Assembly: GCA_041752235.1 (NCBI GenBank)
Contig: JBGSHM010000023.1
Span: 74,131-138,130 of the forward strand
DNA: 64,000 nucleotides
Direction: 5' to 3'
DNA from: SpSt-398 sp041752235
Lineage (GTDB): Bacteria > Bacteroidota > Bacteroidia > Chitinophagales > Chitinophagaceae
Shown: piece after piece, positions 32,963 through 42,212 of the stretch
Position numbering within the stretch: the first letter of the stretch is position 1
How the letters are laid out: each line of letters begins with the position of its first letter
Made by a program: the position numbers and the translations under genes
Notes under the pieces: generated by a model
The model's input: only the letters and a program-made list of their open reading frames with translations
The model's database searches: none
What the model was told of the DNA's origin: nothing

Positions 32963-34168
32963 ATGAGCAAAAAGATCGTTTTAGGATTCAGCGGAGGATT
33001 AGATACCTCTTATTGCGTGAAATACCTGAGCGAAGAGAAAGGCTATGCCGTTCATAGCATCATTGTCAATACCGGCGGATTTGATGCCGATGAACTGAAA
33101 CGCATCGAAGCACATGCCTATGCCCTGGGAGTTAAATCCCATACAACGGTTGATGCCGTTCGTACCTACTATGACCGGATCATCAAATACCTGGTCTTTG
33201 GGAATGTGCTCAAGAACAATACCTATCCCCTGAGTGTAAGCGCCGAGCGATTAAGCCAGGCCCTGCATATAGCCGAACATGTAAAAAAAGTGGGGGCCGA
33301 TGCAGTAGCACACGGCAGTACCGGCGCCGGTAATGACCAGGTGCGATTTGATATGATCTTTCATATCATGATTCCCGGTGTAGAGATCATCACCCCTATC
33401 CGCGACCTGAAACTGAGCCGCGAAGATGAGATCGCCTACCTGAAAGCAAAGGGCGTACAAATGAATTTTGACAAGGCGGTTTATTCCATCAATAAAGGTC
33501 TATGGGGAACGAGTGTAGGCGGAAAAGAAACCCTTTCTTCCAAAGGCATGCTTCCTGAAGAGGCCTGGCCTACCCCTTGTACCCGGCAGGATAGTGAATC
33601 TGTAAAACTGGGTTTTGAAAAAGGGCAGTTGAAAAAAGTAAATGACAAAGACTTCTCCCATCCGGTAGAAGCCATTCAATACCTTCAATTCATTGCAGGA
33701 CCCTTTGCGATCGGGCGGGATATTCATGTCGGTGATACCATCATTGGTATCAAAGGCCGGGTGGGATTTGAGGCCGCTGCCCCAATGATCATTCTTAAGG
33801 CCCACCATGCACTCGAAAAACATGTACTGACCAAATGGCAATTGCAATGGAAGGACCAACTCGCCCAATTTTATGGGAATTGGCTGCATGAAGGCCAGAT
33901 CCTGGATCCCGTCATGCGGGATATCGAGGCTTATTTTGAAAACAGCCAGCAACAGGTTACCGGTGATGTATTTGTGCAACTGCTCCCCTATCGCTTCCAG
34001 GTGACTGGCATCGAAAGCGCCTATGACCTGATGAGCAGCAAGTTTGGCAAATACGGAGAAATGAATACCGGATTTACCGGAGAGGATGTCCGTGGCTTTA
34101 GCAAGATCTTTGGCAACCAAACCTCCATCTATAATTCAGTAAAAACAGCCGCCGATGAAACGCATTAA
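32963..34168 (+). CDS. argG: Argininosuccinate synthase
   Basis: Joins citrulline and aspartate using ATP. The N-terminal pyrophosphatase loop FSGGLDTSY is at residues 9-17; citrulline/aspartate-binding regions include STGAGNDQVRFD and TPIRDLKLSRE. 401 aa from ATG 32963; the frame opens upstream at 32855 inside the GNAT gene. Its 3' end overlaps argC by 14 nt, so the two are translationally linked. Confidence 0.96.
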   Translation: MSKKIVLGFSGGLDTSYCVKYLSEEKGYAVHSIIVNTGGFDADELKRIEAHAYALGVKSHTTVDAVRTYYDRIIKYLVFGNVLKNNTYPLSVSAERLSQALHIAEHVKKVGADAVAHGSTGAGNDQVRFDMIFHIMIPGVEIITPIRDLKLSREDEIAYLKAKGVQMNFDKAVYSINKGLWGTSVGGKETLSSKGMLPEEAWPTPCTRQDSESVKLGFEKGQLKKVNDKDFSHPVEAIQYLQFIAGPFAIGRDIHVGDTIIGIKGRVGFEAAAPMIILKAHHALEKHVLTKWQLQWKDQLAQFYGNWLHEGQILDPVMRDIEAYFENSQQQVTGDVFVQLLPYRFQVTGIESAYDLMSSKFGKYGEMNTGFTGEDVRGFSKIFGNQTSIYNSVKTAADETH

Positions 34169-35132
34169 AGCAGGCATCATCGGAGGAGCGGGCTATACCG
34201 GAGGCGAATTGATCCGTTTGTTACTTCGTCACCCGTCGGTTGACCTTACCTTTATCCATAGCCGCAGTAATGCCGGTAAACCGCTTCATAGCGTTCACCC
34301 CGACCTGCTTGGAGATTCCGACCTTTTGTTCGCCGCGGACCTGAATTTGGATATTGATGTGCTCTTTCTTTGTCTTGGCCATGGAGAATCCACCAGGTTT
34401 CTCGCCGAAAATAAAATACCCACTTCGGTACGCATCATTGACCTGGCCAATGATTTTCGGCTGGCAAAAGACGCGCAATCAGATAACCGCCTGTTTGTTT
34501 ATGGGCTACCCGAACTGAACCGTGAATCCATCCGGAATGCCAATCATATTGCCAATCCGGGTTGTTTTGCCACGGCCATCCAACTTGGGTTACTACCCCT
34601 GGCCGCTCATGGATTGATTTCGGAAGTATTCACTACCGGCATCACCGGGTCCACCGGTGCCGGTCAATCCTTATCTGCCACCTCTCACTTTAGCTGGAGG
34701 GCCAATAATATCCAGGCATATAAAACACTTACCCACCAGCACCTGGGGGAAATAACGGAGTCGTTGCATAAAGCAGGAGCTGCTGAACCCAATATTCATT
34801 TTGTTCCCTGGAGAGGTGATTTTACCAGAGGGATATTCATTAGCTCCCAGGTTCGTTGTACCAAATCCCTAAAGGAATTGGAAGATATTTATCGGACGTT
34901 TTACCAGCAACACCCTTTCACCCATCTCACGACCGAGCCCGTATTCCTGAAACAGGTAGTGAATACCAATAAATGCATCATCCAGCTCGAGAAACAAGGT
35001 GATATCCTGGTGGTACATTCAGTTATTGACAACCTTATTAAAGGCGCCAGTGGTCAGGCCGTACAGAATATGAATTTAATGTTAGGCTTGAATGAAGGCG
35101 AAGGATTAAATCTAAAAGCCGGATATTTTTAA
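34155..35132 (+). CDS. argC: N-acetyl-gamma-glutamyl-phosphate reductase
   Basis: NADPH-dependent reduction of N-acylglutamyl phosphate to the semialdehyde. The Rossmann motif GIIGGAGYTGGELIRLLLRHP is at the N-terminus, and the catalytic Cys lies in ANPGCFATAIQLGLLPL (about residue 135). The substrate-binding His lies in VPWRGDFTRGI. 325 aa, normal. It overlaps argG by 14 nt. Confidence 0.96.
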   Translation: MKRIKAGIIGGAGYTGGELIRLLLRHPSVDLTFIHSRSNAGKPLHSVHPDLLGDSDLLFAADLNLDIDVLFLCLGHGESTRFLAENKIPTSVRIIDLANDFRLAKDAQSDNRLFVYGLPELNRESIRNANHIANPGCFATAIQLGLLPLAAHGLISEVFTTGITGSTGAGQSLSATSHFSWRANNIQAYKTLTHQHLGEITESLHKAGAAEPNIHFVPWRGDFTRGIFISSQVRCTKSLKELEDIYRTFYQQHPFTHLTTEPVFLKQVVNTNKCIIQLEKQGDILVVHSVIDNLIKGASGQAVQNMNLMLGLNEGEGLNLKAGYF

Positions 35133-35183
35133 CCCGGAATTAATTTTTAAATGTAAATGGCAAAAAGCCAAAAAATAAAATAG

Positions 35184-36329
35184 ATGAACTTATTTGATGT
35201 TTACCCGATCAATGACATCACCATCGTGAAGGCCAAGGGATCTTATGTATGGGATGAAAAAGGAGAACAGTACCTGGATCTGTATGGAGGTCATGCTGTG
35301 ATCAGCATTGGTCATACCCACCCGCATTGGGTGAAAAGGATCGAGGAGCAGTTGGAAAAAGTGGCATTTTACTCCAATTCTGTCCGCATACCCTTGCAAC
35401 AACAACTGGCAGACAAATTGGGAAAGGTTTCCGGCAAAGAAGAGTACAACCTGTTCCTTTGCAATAGTGGCGCTGAAGCCAATGAAAATGCGTTGAAACT
35501 TGCATCCTTTCATACAGGCCGTAAAAAGGTCATTGCTTTCTCACGCTCTTTTCATGGACGCACCTCCCTGGCCGTAGCAGCTACGGATAACAAAGCCATT
35601 ATCGCCCCGGTTAATGAAACCGAAAATGTGGTTTTTCTTCCGTTCAACGATATCCAGGCCTTGGAAGATTGTTTCAAGGAAATGGGCCATGAGATCTCTT
35701 CTGTGATTGTTGAAGGCATTCAGGGTGTGGGTGGGATCCATGTAGCCGAGGATAAATTTCTAAAAACCATCCGTTCCTTATGCGATCAATATGGAGCGGT
35801 GTATATAGCTGACAGCATTCAATGTGGATATGGCCGGAGCGGGAAATTCTTTAGTCATGATTTTGCAGGCGTTCAGGCGGATATTTATTCCATGGCCAAG
35901 GGCATGGGAAATGGGTTCCCGATCGGTGGGATCCTGATCGCCCCGCAATTCAAATCCAAACATGGCATGCTCGGCACTACTTTTGGAGGTAACCACCTGG
36001 CCTGTGCTGCCGCCCTTGCGGTATTGGAGGTGATTGAAGAAGAAAAATTACTCGGCAACGCCGTGATGGTGGGTAAATACCTGCGTGAACAATTGGAAGA
36101 ACTTCCGGGCATCAACAATGTCCGTGGCCGCGGACTCATGATCGGTTTCGATGTAACGGAAGATAATAAGGACCTGCGGAAGAACCTGCTGTGGAAACAA
36201 AAGATCTTTACCGGCGAAGCCAAACCAAATGTAATCCGCCTCCTTCCTTCCCTCGCCCTCAAAAAGCGTGATGCGGAGGATTTTATCGAAGCCGTAAAAG
36301 AAGAACTGGCACAAACAGTCAATAGCTAA
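35184..36329 (+). CDS. argD: Acetylornithine aminotransferase
   Basis: PLP class III aminotransferase making N-acylornithine. Motifs are LYGGHAVISIGHTHP, FLCNSGAEANENALKLA, IVEGIQGVGGIHV and GRSGKFFSHD. The PLP lysine is in YSMAKGMGNGFPIGG. 381 aa. The last codons AAT AGC TAA are the first bases of a TAGC repeat, which therefore supplies the stop. It lies 51 nt after argC. Confidence 0.95.
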   Translation: MNLFDVYPINDITIVKAKGSYVWDEKGEQYLDLYGGHAVISIGHTHPHWVKRIEEQLEKVAFYSNSVRIPLQQQLADKLGKVSGKEEYNLFLCNSGAEANENALKLASFHTGRKKVIAFSRSFHGRTSLAVAATDNKAIIAPVNETENVVFLPFNDIQALEDCFKEMGHEISSVIVEGIQGVGGIHVAEDKFLKTIRSLCDQYGAVYIADSIQCGYGRSGKFFSHDFAGVQADIYSMAKGMGNGFPIGGILIAPQFKSKHGMLGTTFGGNHLACAAALAVLEVIEEEKLLGNAVMVGKYLREQLEELPGINNVRGRGLMIGFDVTEDNKDLRKNLLWKQKIFTGEAKPNVIRLLPSLALKKRDAEDFIEAVKEELAQTVNS

Positions 36330-36353
36330 TAGCCAAAAGCTATTCGCTTTTCG
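36321..36353. repeat. TAGC-family repeat between argD and argF'
   Basis: It contains a small hairpin AAAAGC (36335-36340) with GCTTTT (36346-36351), and its 5' part includes the argD stop. Without a T tract it may tune mRNA stability inside the operon rather than terminate. Confidence 0.6.
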
Positions 36354-36370
36354 TTTTATAACTATACTAG

Positions 36371-37336
36371 ATGAAACACTTCATTTCCGTAAACGATGTT
36401 ACCAACATCGATGCATTGGTCAAAAAGGCGCTGGCCTACAAGAAGTCCCCTTTTGCCGATAAAAAACTCGGTGCGGGTAAGCGGATCGGTTGTCTTTTTC
36501 TAAATCCGAGTATGCGGACACGTTTAAGCACCCAGATCGCCGCCCAAAACCTGGGAATGGAGCCGATCATTTTTAATGTCGGAAATGAAGGCTGGCAATT
36601 GGAATTTGAAGAAGAGGCCATCATGAGTGGTACCACCGTTGAACATGTTAAAGATGCGGCCCCGATCTTTGGTCATTATTTTGATATCCTTGCAATCCGG
36701 ACCTTTCCCACACTCAAGAACAAAGAAGAAGACTATAGCGAATTATACATTCAACAATTCATCAAATACGCCGGGATACCTGTGGTGAGTCTGGAAAGCG
36801 CCACCTTACATCCTTTGCAAAGCCTGACCGACATCATTACGATGACCGAAGAAATGGCGAAATGGAAGAAAAAAAGAAAACCAAAGATCGTAATGACCTG
36901 GGCTCCGCATATCAAACCGCTTCCCCAATGCGTGGCCAATAGTTTTGCGCAATGGGTCAATGCCTGGGGCAAGGCTGATTTTGTGATCACTCATCCAAAG
37001 GACTATGAACTCGATACCCAATTCTCCGGCGATGCAGAGATCACCCATCAACAGGACAAAGCCCTGAAGAATGCCGACTTTGTGTATGTCAAGAACTGGA
37101 GCACCTATACAGACTATGGACGCATTTATGAAAGTGACCCCAGGTGGATGCTCACCAATAAAAAACTGGCTTTGACCAATCACGGAAAAGTGATGCATTG
37201 TCTGCCAGTCAGGAGAAATGTGGAATTGAGCGATGAAATACTCGACGGGCCGCATAGCCTGGTGACGCAGGAAGCCTCAAACAGGGTATGGGCAGCACAG
37301 GCCGTATTGGCTGAGATCCTGAAAAATGCGAAATAA
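36371..37336 (+). CDS. argF': N-acyl-ornithine carbamoyltransferase (acetyl/succinyl-ornithine transcarbamylase)
   Basis: Transfers carbamoyl phosphate to an N-acylated ornithine, giving N-acylcitrulline, instead of the ornithine route. The carbamoyl-phosphate loop is LNPSMRTRLSTQ (44-55), with TWAPHIKPLPQ and the C-terminal HCLPVRRNVELSDE. It aligns over its whole length with the Bacteroides fragilis enzyme as I recall it. At position 90, where the B. fragilis succinylornithine enzyme has the specificity-determining Pro, this protein has Val (GTTV90EH), so acetyl or succinyl preference cannot be assigned. 321 aa. It shares 1 nt with argB. Confidence 0.94.
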   Translation: MKHFISVNDVTNIDALVKKALAYKKSPFADKKLGAGKRIGCLFLNPSMRTRLSTQIAAQNLGMEPIIFNVGNEGWQLEFEEEAIMSGTTVEHVKDAAPIFGHYFDILAIRTFPTLKNKEEDYSELYIQQFIKYAGIPVVSLESATLHPLQSLTDIITMTEEMAKWKKKRKPKIVMTWAPHIKPLPQCVANSFAQWVNAWGKADFVITHPKDYELDTQFSGDAEITHQQDKALKNADFVYVKNWSTYTDYGRIYESDPRWMLTNKKLALTNHGKVMHCLPVRRNVELSDEILDGPHSLVTQEASNRVWAAQAVLAEILKNAK

Positions 37337-38121
37337 TGGAAACGCTATACATCGTCAAGATCGGGGGGAATATCATCGATGATGAACAAAAACTGACCCC
37401 TTTCCTCCGGGAGTTTGCTGCGCTCGATGGACACAAGATTCTTGTCCATGGAGGAGGCAAACTCGCTACGCGTCTGGCGGAGAAGTTGGGCGTAACCCAG
37501 AAAATGATCGATGGGCGGCGCATCACCGATAAGGAAACCTTACAGATCGTCACCATGGTCTATGCCGGTCTGGTCAATAAAACGATAGTCGCCGAATTAC
37601 AATCCCTTCATTGCAATGCCATTGGGCTTTGTGGGGCGGATGGAGATACCATTCTCGCCCATAAACGCAAACACCCGGTGATCGATTTTGGCTATGTGGG
37701 TGATGTGGATGTGGTCAACAGTCAACTTATCAGTGGCTTGTTGCTCCAAAACCTGGTGATCGTATTTGCGCCCATCACGCACGATCAGGAAGGGCAACTA
37801 TTAAACACCAATGCCGATACCATCGCCCAGGAACTTGCCCGGGCCATGAGCAGCAACTTTGCGGTTCACCTGGTCTATTCCTTTGAGAAAAGCGGGGTAT
37901 TACTCGACGCCAATAATGATGATACCGTAATTCCGGTGATCAACCCGGCCTATTATCAGCAGTTAAAGTCCGAAGAAAAAATATTTGCCGGCATGATCCC
38001 CAAATTGGATAATGCCTTCTCTGCCCTGAAAAGCGGAGTACAAAAAGTGATCATTGGAAAAGCGGAAAACTTAAGCGAACTGATCAAAGGCAGTTCGGGT
38101 ACAACCATACAGGATGAGTAA
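37336..38121 (+). CDS. argB: N-acetylglutamate kinase
   Basis: Amino-acid-kinase-fold enzyme, the second step of arginine synthesis. Motifs are VKIGGNIIDD, LVHGGGKLATRLAEKLG, GLCGADGDTI and LLNTNADTIAQELA, and it ends VIIGKAENLSELIKGSSGTTI. 261 aa. It lacks the N-terminal helix of arginine-inhibited hexameric forms, so feedback inhibition at this step is not expected. The ATG overlaps the argF' stop (TAATG) and the stop overlaps argE by 8 nt. Confidence 0.95.
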   Translation: METLYIVKIGGNIIDDEQKLTPFLREFAALDGHKILVHGGGKLATRLAEKLGVTQKMIDGRRITDKETLQIVTMVYAGLVNKTIVAELQSLHCNAIGLCGADGDTILAHKRKHPVIDFGYVGDVDVVNSQLISGLLLQNLVIVFAPITHDQEGQLLNTNADTIAQELARAMSSNFAVHLVYSFEKSGVLLDANNDDTVIPVINPAYYQQLKSEEKIFAGMIPKLDNAFSALKSGVQKVIIGKAENLSELIKGSSGTTIQDE

Positions 38122-39187
38122 ACACATTGATACATTATACACCGAGGCGATCCAGTTATTAAAAGAACTGATCGCTACCCCTTCTTTTAGCAAAGAGGAA
38201 GCGGAGACTGCCGGTATACTTTGCCGATACCTGGGGAAAAAAGACATTGTGCATTCAAGGGTAGGGAATAATGTGTTTGCCCAAAACAAATATTATTCAG
38301 CATCCAAACCTACGCTCTTACTCAATTCACATCATGATACGGTAAGGCCAAATAAAGGCTATACCCTTGATCCCTTTCTACCCATCGAAAAAGATGGTCG
38401 ATTATATGGGTTGGGGAGTAATGACGCGGGTGGTTGCCTGGTATCGCTGATCGCTGCCTTTCTATATTTCTACGAACGACAAGACCTTGCTTTCAATGTG
38501 GTGCTTGCGGCTACGGCCGAAGAGGAGATCAGTGGCACACAGGGAATCGAAATGGTACTGCCCCACCTGGGATCAATCGACTTTGGTATTGTTGGTGAGC
38601 CCACAAAATTGGACCTGGCGGTAGCCGAGCGGGGTTTGCTGGTGATTGACTGTACCGCGGAGGGAAAAGCCGGTCATGCGGCACGTAACGAAGGAGAGAA
38701 TGCGCTTTATAAAGCCTTGGATGATATTCAATGGATTCGTTCCTATCGATTTGACCGGGAAAGTGATCTCCTGGGGCCTACACGCATGACCGTAACCGTA
38801 ATTCAAACGGAGAACCAGCAACATAATGTGGTGCCCCCGGTATGCAAATTTGTGATCGATGTCCGCGTCAATGAATGCTATCGTTTCGACGAGGTCCTCT
38901 CCATCCTGGAAAAAAACCTGAAAAGCACATTTCAACCCAGGAGCACCCGGATGAAATCATCCGGCATTGCTCTCGATCATCCGCTGGTAAAAGCTGGCAT
39001 TTCCCTGGGAAAAAATCATTATGGCTCGCCCACAACTTCCGATAAAGCCCTGATGCCCTTCCCCACCCTGAAAATGGGGCCCGGTGACAGTGCCCGTAGC
39101 CATACTGCTGATGAATTTATTTACCTTGATGAAATTAAAGAAGGCATTGAAACCTATATCAAACTGATCAATGCCATATCCCTTTAA
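38114..39187 (+). CDS. argE: M20 deacylase: N-acetylcitrulline/N-acetylornithine deacetylase
   Basis: Zinc peptidase-family deacylase. Ligands and catalytic residues are seen in LLNSHHDTVRP, LYGLGSNDAGGCL, TAEEEISGTQGIE and GEPTKLDLAVAERG. A late His is in SARSHTADEFIYL. 357 aa, the usual size. Because the operon has argF' and no argI, the true substrate is probably N-acylcitrulline, giving citrulline for argG. No argJ, so the acyl group is not recycled by transacetylation. Confidence 0.92.
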   Translation: MSKHIDTLYTEAIQLLKELIATPSFSKEEAETAGILCRYLGKKDIVHSRVGNNVFAQNKYYSASKPTLLLNSHHDTVRPNKGYTLDPFLPIEKDGRLYGLGSNDAGGCLVSLIAAFLYFYERQDLAFNVVLAATAEEEISGTQGIEMVLPHLGSIDFGIVGEPTKLDLAVAERGLLVIDCTAEGKAGHAARNEGENALYKALDDIQWIRSYRFDRESDLLGPTRMTVTVIQTENQQHNVVPPVCKFVIDVRVNECYRFDEVLSILEKNLKSTFQPRSTRMKSSGIALDHPLVKAGISLGKNHYGSPTTSDKALMPFPTLKMGPGDSARSHTADEFIYLDEIKEGIETYIKLINAISL

Positions 39188-39294
39188 ATACTGAAATCCG
39201 CATAATCCGTGAAATCCATTTAATTTGTGTAATCCTTGAAATCCGTGCAATTCGTGTATTCCGTGTAATTTGTATTATTCGTGTAATTAGTGTC
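39188..39294. repeat. One-sided degenerate repeat tract, ATCCGTGnAAT family
   Basis: Units of about 9-13 nt such as AATCCGTGAAAT, AATTCGTGTATT and AATTTGTGTAAT fill the gap between argE and argH. They resemble one arm of the inverted repeat at 28463-28545, but the opposite arm is missing here, so no long hairpin forms. Confidence 0.65.
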
Positions 39295-39296
39295 TC

Positions 39297-40634
39297 ATGA
39301 AACTCTGGCAAAAAAACCAAGCCTCCCTCGCCCAGGTCGAAAAGTTCACTGTCGGCCGCGATAAGGAATTTGACCTGCAACTCGCACCATTTGATGTGCT
39401 GGGTTCGATTGCCCATGTGATCATGTTGGAGAATGTGGGTTTGTTACAAAAAAAAGAAATGGAAGAATTGGTGTCTGCCCTTCGCTCCATTTATCAGGAT
39501 ATTGAGGAGGGAAATTTTCAATTGGACGAAAGCGTGGAAGATATCCATTCACAGGTCGAACTTATTTTAACCAGGAAACTCGGTGATACAGGTAAAAAGA
39601 TTCACAGTGCCCGGAGCCGCAATGACCAGGTGCTGGTGGATATCAAACTATACTTGCGCCACGAACTTGAATCGATGGTCAACACCATCGCTCCCTTCTT
39701 TGAACTTTTACAGGCAAAAAGTGAAGCACATAAAGAGGACCTGTTACCTGGATATACCCATCTGCAACTTGCTATGCCATCCTCCTTTGGATTGTGGTTT
39801 GGTGCCTATGCAGAGAGCCTGGTCGATGATCTGGTCACCCTGCAATCCGCCTATGAGGTGGTGAATAAAAATCCGCTCGGTTCCGCAGCGGGATATGGCT
39901 CCTCCTTCCCGATCAACCGCAGCATGACCACCCGGTTGCTTGGTTTTTCCGATCTGAATTACAATGTGGTCTATGCACAAATGAGCCGGGGAAAAACAGA
40001 ACGAATCGTTGCACAGGCCCTGGCCAACCTGGCAGATACGCTGGCGAAAATGAGTATGGATGCCTGTATCTTCCTGAACCAACATTTTGGGTTTATATCT
40101 TTCCCCGCCGAACTTACCACGGGCAGCAGCATTATGCCCCATAAAAAAAACCCGGATGTGTTTGAACTCATCCGCAGCCATTGCAACCGGATCAAATCAC
40201 TTCCCAACGAGATCATGTTGATGACGACCAACCTTCCTTCTGGTTATCATCGCGACCTTCAATTGCTAAAAGAACATTTATTTCCTGCTTTCTCGACCTT
40301 GCGTGACTGTCTTGAAATGGCCGGGTTGATGTTCGAGCATATGGAGGTAAAAAAGGATTTACTGAAGGATGAAAAATTCAAATACCTGTTTAGTGTAGAG
40401 GAAGTAAACAAACTTGTCAATCAGGGAATGCCTTTTCGGGACGCCTACAAGAAAGTGGGACTGGATATTGAAAATGGCCATTTCGCCTATGACACCCATA
40501 TACAACATACGCACGAAGGCTCGATCGGAAATCTGTGCAATCCTGAAATCAGGAAACAGTGGGAAGCCGTTTACCTTAAGTTTCCGTTTGGAGAAATTAA
40601 GAACGCAGAAAAAGCATTAGTAAATAGGAAATAA
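39297..40634 (+). CDS. argH: Argininosuccinate lyase
   Basis: Final arginine step, fumarase/aspartase superfamily. Motifs are ESVEDIHSQVE, KIHSARSRNDQV, LPGYTHLQLAMP and the signature GSSIMPHKKNPDVFEL. 445 aa. ATG 39297 lies directly after the repeat tract. The ending AAT AGG AAA TAA runs into the next repeat, which contributes the stop. Last gene of the arginine operon. Confidence 0.95.
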   Translation: MKLWQKNQASLAQVEKFTVGRDKEFDLQLAPFDVLGSIAHVIMLENVGLLQKKEMEELVSALRSIYQDIEEGNFQLDESVEDIHSQVELILTRKLGDTGKKIHSARSRNDQVLVDIKLYLRHELESMVNTIAPFFELLQAKSEAHKEDLLPGYTHLQLAMPSSFGLWFGAYAESLVDDLVTLQSAYEVVNKNPLGSAAGYGSSFPINRSMTTRLLGFSDLNYNVVYAQMSRGKTERIVAQALANLADTLAKMSMDACIFLNQHFGFISFPAELTTGSSIMPHKKNPDVFELIRSHCNRIKSLPNEIMLMTTNLPSGYHRDLQLLKEHLFPAFSTLRDCLEMAGLMFEHMEVKKDLLKDEKFKYLFSVEEVNKLVNQGMPFRDAYKKVGLDIENGHFAYDTHIQHTHEGSIGNLCNPEIRKQWEAVYLKFPFGEIKNAEKALVNRK

Positions 40635-40728
40635 GGAATATAAAATAAGTAATAAGGAAGTAGGACAACCCCTTCCTTATTCCTTATTTTTTTATTCCTT
40701 ATTTTATATCCCTAATTACTTATTTCCT
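40624..40728. repeat. Inverted repeat, AATAAGG family, at a convergent junction
   Basis: Core stem AATAAGGAAG (40651-40660) with CTTCCTTATT (40672-40681), then imperfect outer pairing of AAATAAGGAATATAAAAT with ATTTTATATCCCT. The loop contains AGGACAACC, also found in the loop at 59722-59730. It supplies part of the stop codons of both argH and the opposite M28 gene. Confidence 0.8.
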
Positions 40729-42088
40729 ACAGCCCGTTCTCGCTGACCAGCCAAACAATCGCTGTCATCGCAATCGCTCCCAATTCCAATTCTCTTTTAT
40801 TTACGGCTTCAAATACGTCATTGGGGGCATGATGGTGATCAAAATATCGTTGGCTATTCGGATTCACGCCACACATGACGGTGCCAAATTTGCGTAGCGG
40901 ACCAATATCGGCGCCACCGCCGCCGTCGGGCATATCATACACTCCGTAGGGTCTGAACAGGGGTAACCAACTCCGGATCTTAGCCACTTGTTCGGGCTTA
41001 CCACTTAAACCCAATGTCTCCACCCCAAATCCTCCGGCATCACTTTCGGCAGCAAACAGATGCATCTCTTTATTTTTTTCAGCAAAATCGGCATAAGCCT
41101 GACCACCCCTCAACCCATTCTCTTCATTCATAAACATCACGGCGCGGATGGTGCGCTTGGGTTTCCAACCCAGGGCCTTGATGGCACGAATCACTTCAAT
41201 GCTCTGCATGCATCCGGTGCCATCATCATGTGCGCCTTCCGCCAGGTCCCAACTATCCAGGTGACCACCTACCGTCAGGATCTCCTCAGGCTTCTCGCTT
41301 CCTCTGATCTCTCCGATCACATTAAAGCTTTGAACATCCGGGTAGTGGCGGCAATTCATTTTTACAAACAATTCTACCTTCTTTGTTTTGGCCAGCAGGT
41401 TGTGCAGCCATTCCGCATCCAATGTGCTGCAAGCCAGGGCCGGGATGGAATCCACCCCTTTTTCATATCGCGTTGTTCCGGTATGCGGGTTATTATCGAG
41501 CGCATGTGTCACACTGCGGATCATAACTGCCACAGCACCCAATTTGGCGGCCTCTACTGGACCGCTGCTCCGGTATCTGACCGCATCTCCATACCCACCT
41601 TGTACCAGTTCGGGGCGCATGGGATAATTAAAGAAAACGATCTTCCCTTTTACTTTATCTGCCCCCAGGGCCTTTAACTCGTCAAAATTGGCAACTTCCA
41701 CTACCTCGGCCTTTAAACCGGCAGCGGGTGTCCCTACACTCATACCCAGCGCACAGACCGAAAGAGCCTTTTGCGAACCTCCCCAATAAACGATCCCCTT
41801 TTCTTTGGCCCCACGTTCCCAACGCGGCACCATACAGGGTTGAAGCCAAACCGTATCAGCCCCGGCTTCGCGCAACATACGCGCCGTTTCCTGAACGGCT
41901 TTTTCGGCCTTGGGCGAACCACTCAGTCGCGGGCCGACTTTTTTGCACAGAAAATGGAGATTGGAATAGGCTTTGCCATGCTGAAGTATCTCATTGGCAA
42001 TCTTCCGTATGGCTACACAATCGGGGTTTTGCCCAAAGAGGGAAATAAAAATCACAGAAAATCCAAACAAAAGGGCTGGTTTTCTCAT
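40727..42088 (-). CDS. Secreted M28 family metallopeptidase with PA domain (carboxypeptidase Q-like)
   Basis: 453 aa from ATG 42088 with signal peptide MRKPALLFGFSVIFISLFG; the frame opens at 42160 without a signal. The PA domain lies at about 120-250. The M28 zinc core has VGGHLDSWDLAEGAHDDGTGC (first His and bridging Asp), FMNEENGLRGG (catalytic Glu), ESDAGGFG, and the final His in HHHAPNDVF. The order matches plasma glutamate carboxypeptidase. Likely an exported dipeptidase or aminopeptidase. It has no operon partners. Confidence 0.9.
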   Translation of the reverse strand: MRKPALLFGFSVIFISLFGQNPDCVAIRKIANEILQHGKAYSNLHFLCKKVGPRLSGSPKAEKAVQETARMLREAGADTVWLQPCMVPRWERGAKEKGIVYWGGSQKALSVCALGMSVGTPAAGLKAEVVEVANFDELKALGADKVKGKIVFFNYPMRPELVQGGYGDAVRYRSSGPVEAAKLGAVAVMIRSVTHALDNNPHTGTTRYEKGVDSIPALACSTLDAEWLHNLLAKTKKVELFVKMNCRHYPDVQSFNVIGEIRGSEKPEEILTVGGHLDSWDLAEGAHDDGTGCMQSIEVIRAIKALGWKPKRTIRAVMFMNEENGLRGGQAYADFAEKNKEMHLFAAESDAGGFGVETLGLSGKPEQVAKIRSWLPLFRPYGVYDMPDGGGGADIGPLRKFGTVMCGVNPNSQRYFDHHHAPNDVFEAVNKRELELGAIAMTAIVWLVSENGL

Positions 42089-42212
42089 TGCAGTTGGTTT
42101 TGGCTTAAAGCTAAAGAATCGCGGTTTTTGTAACAAATATTTGATGATCGGTGGAACCATTCACCTTTAATCCTGTTTAACTTGCACAAATAATCTTAAT
42201 ATTACGCCTGAA

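Noticed and set aside
39188..39294. ATCCGTG-rich tract between argE and argH as a CRISPR or coding repeat
   Set aside because: Units are 9-13 nt, irregular and contain stops; it is a degenerate intergenic tract.
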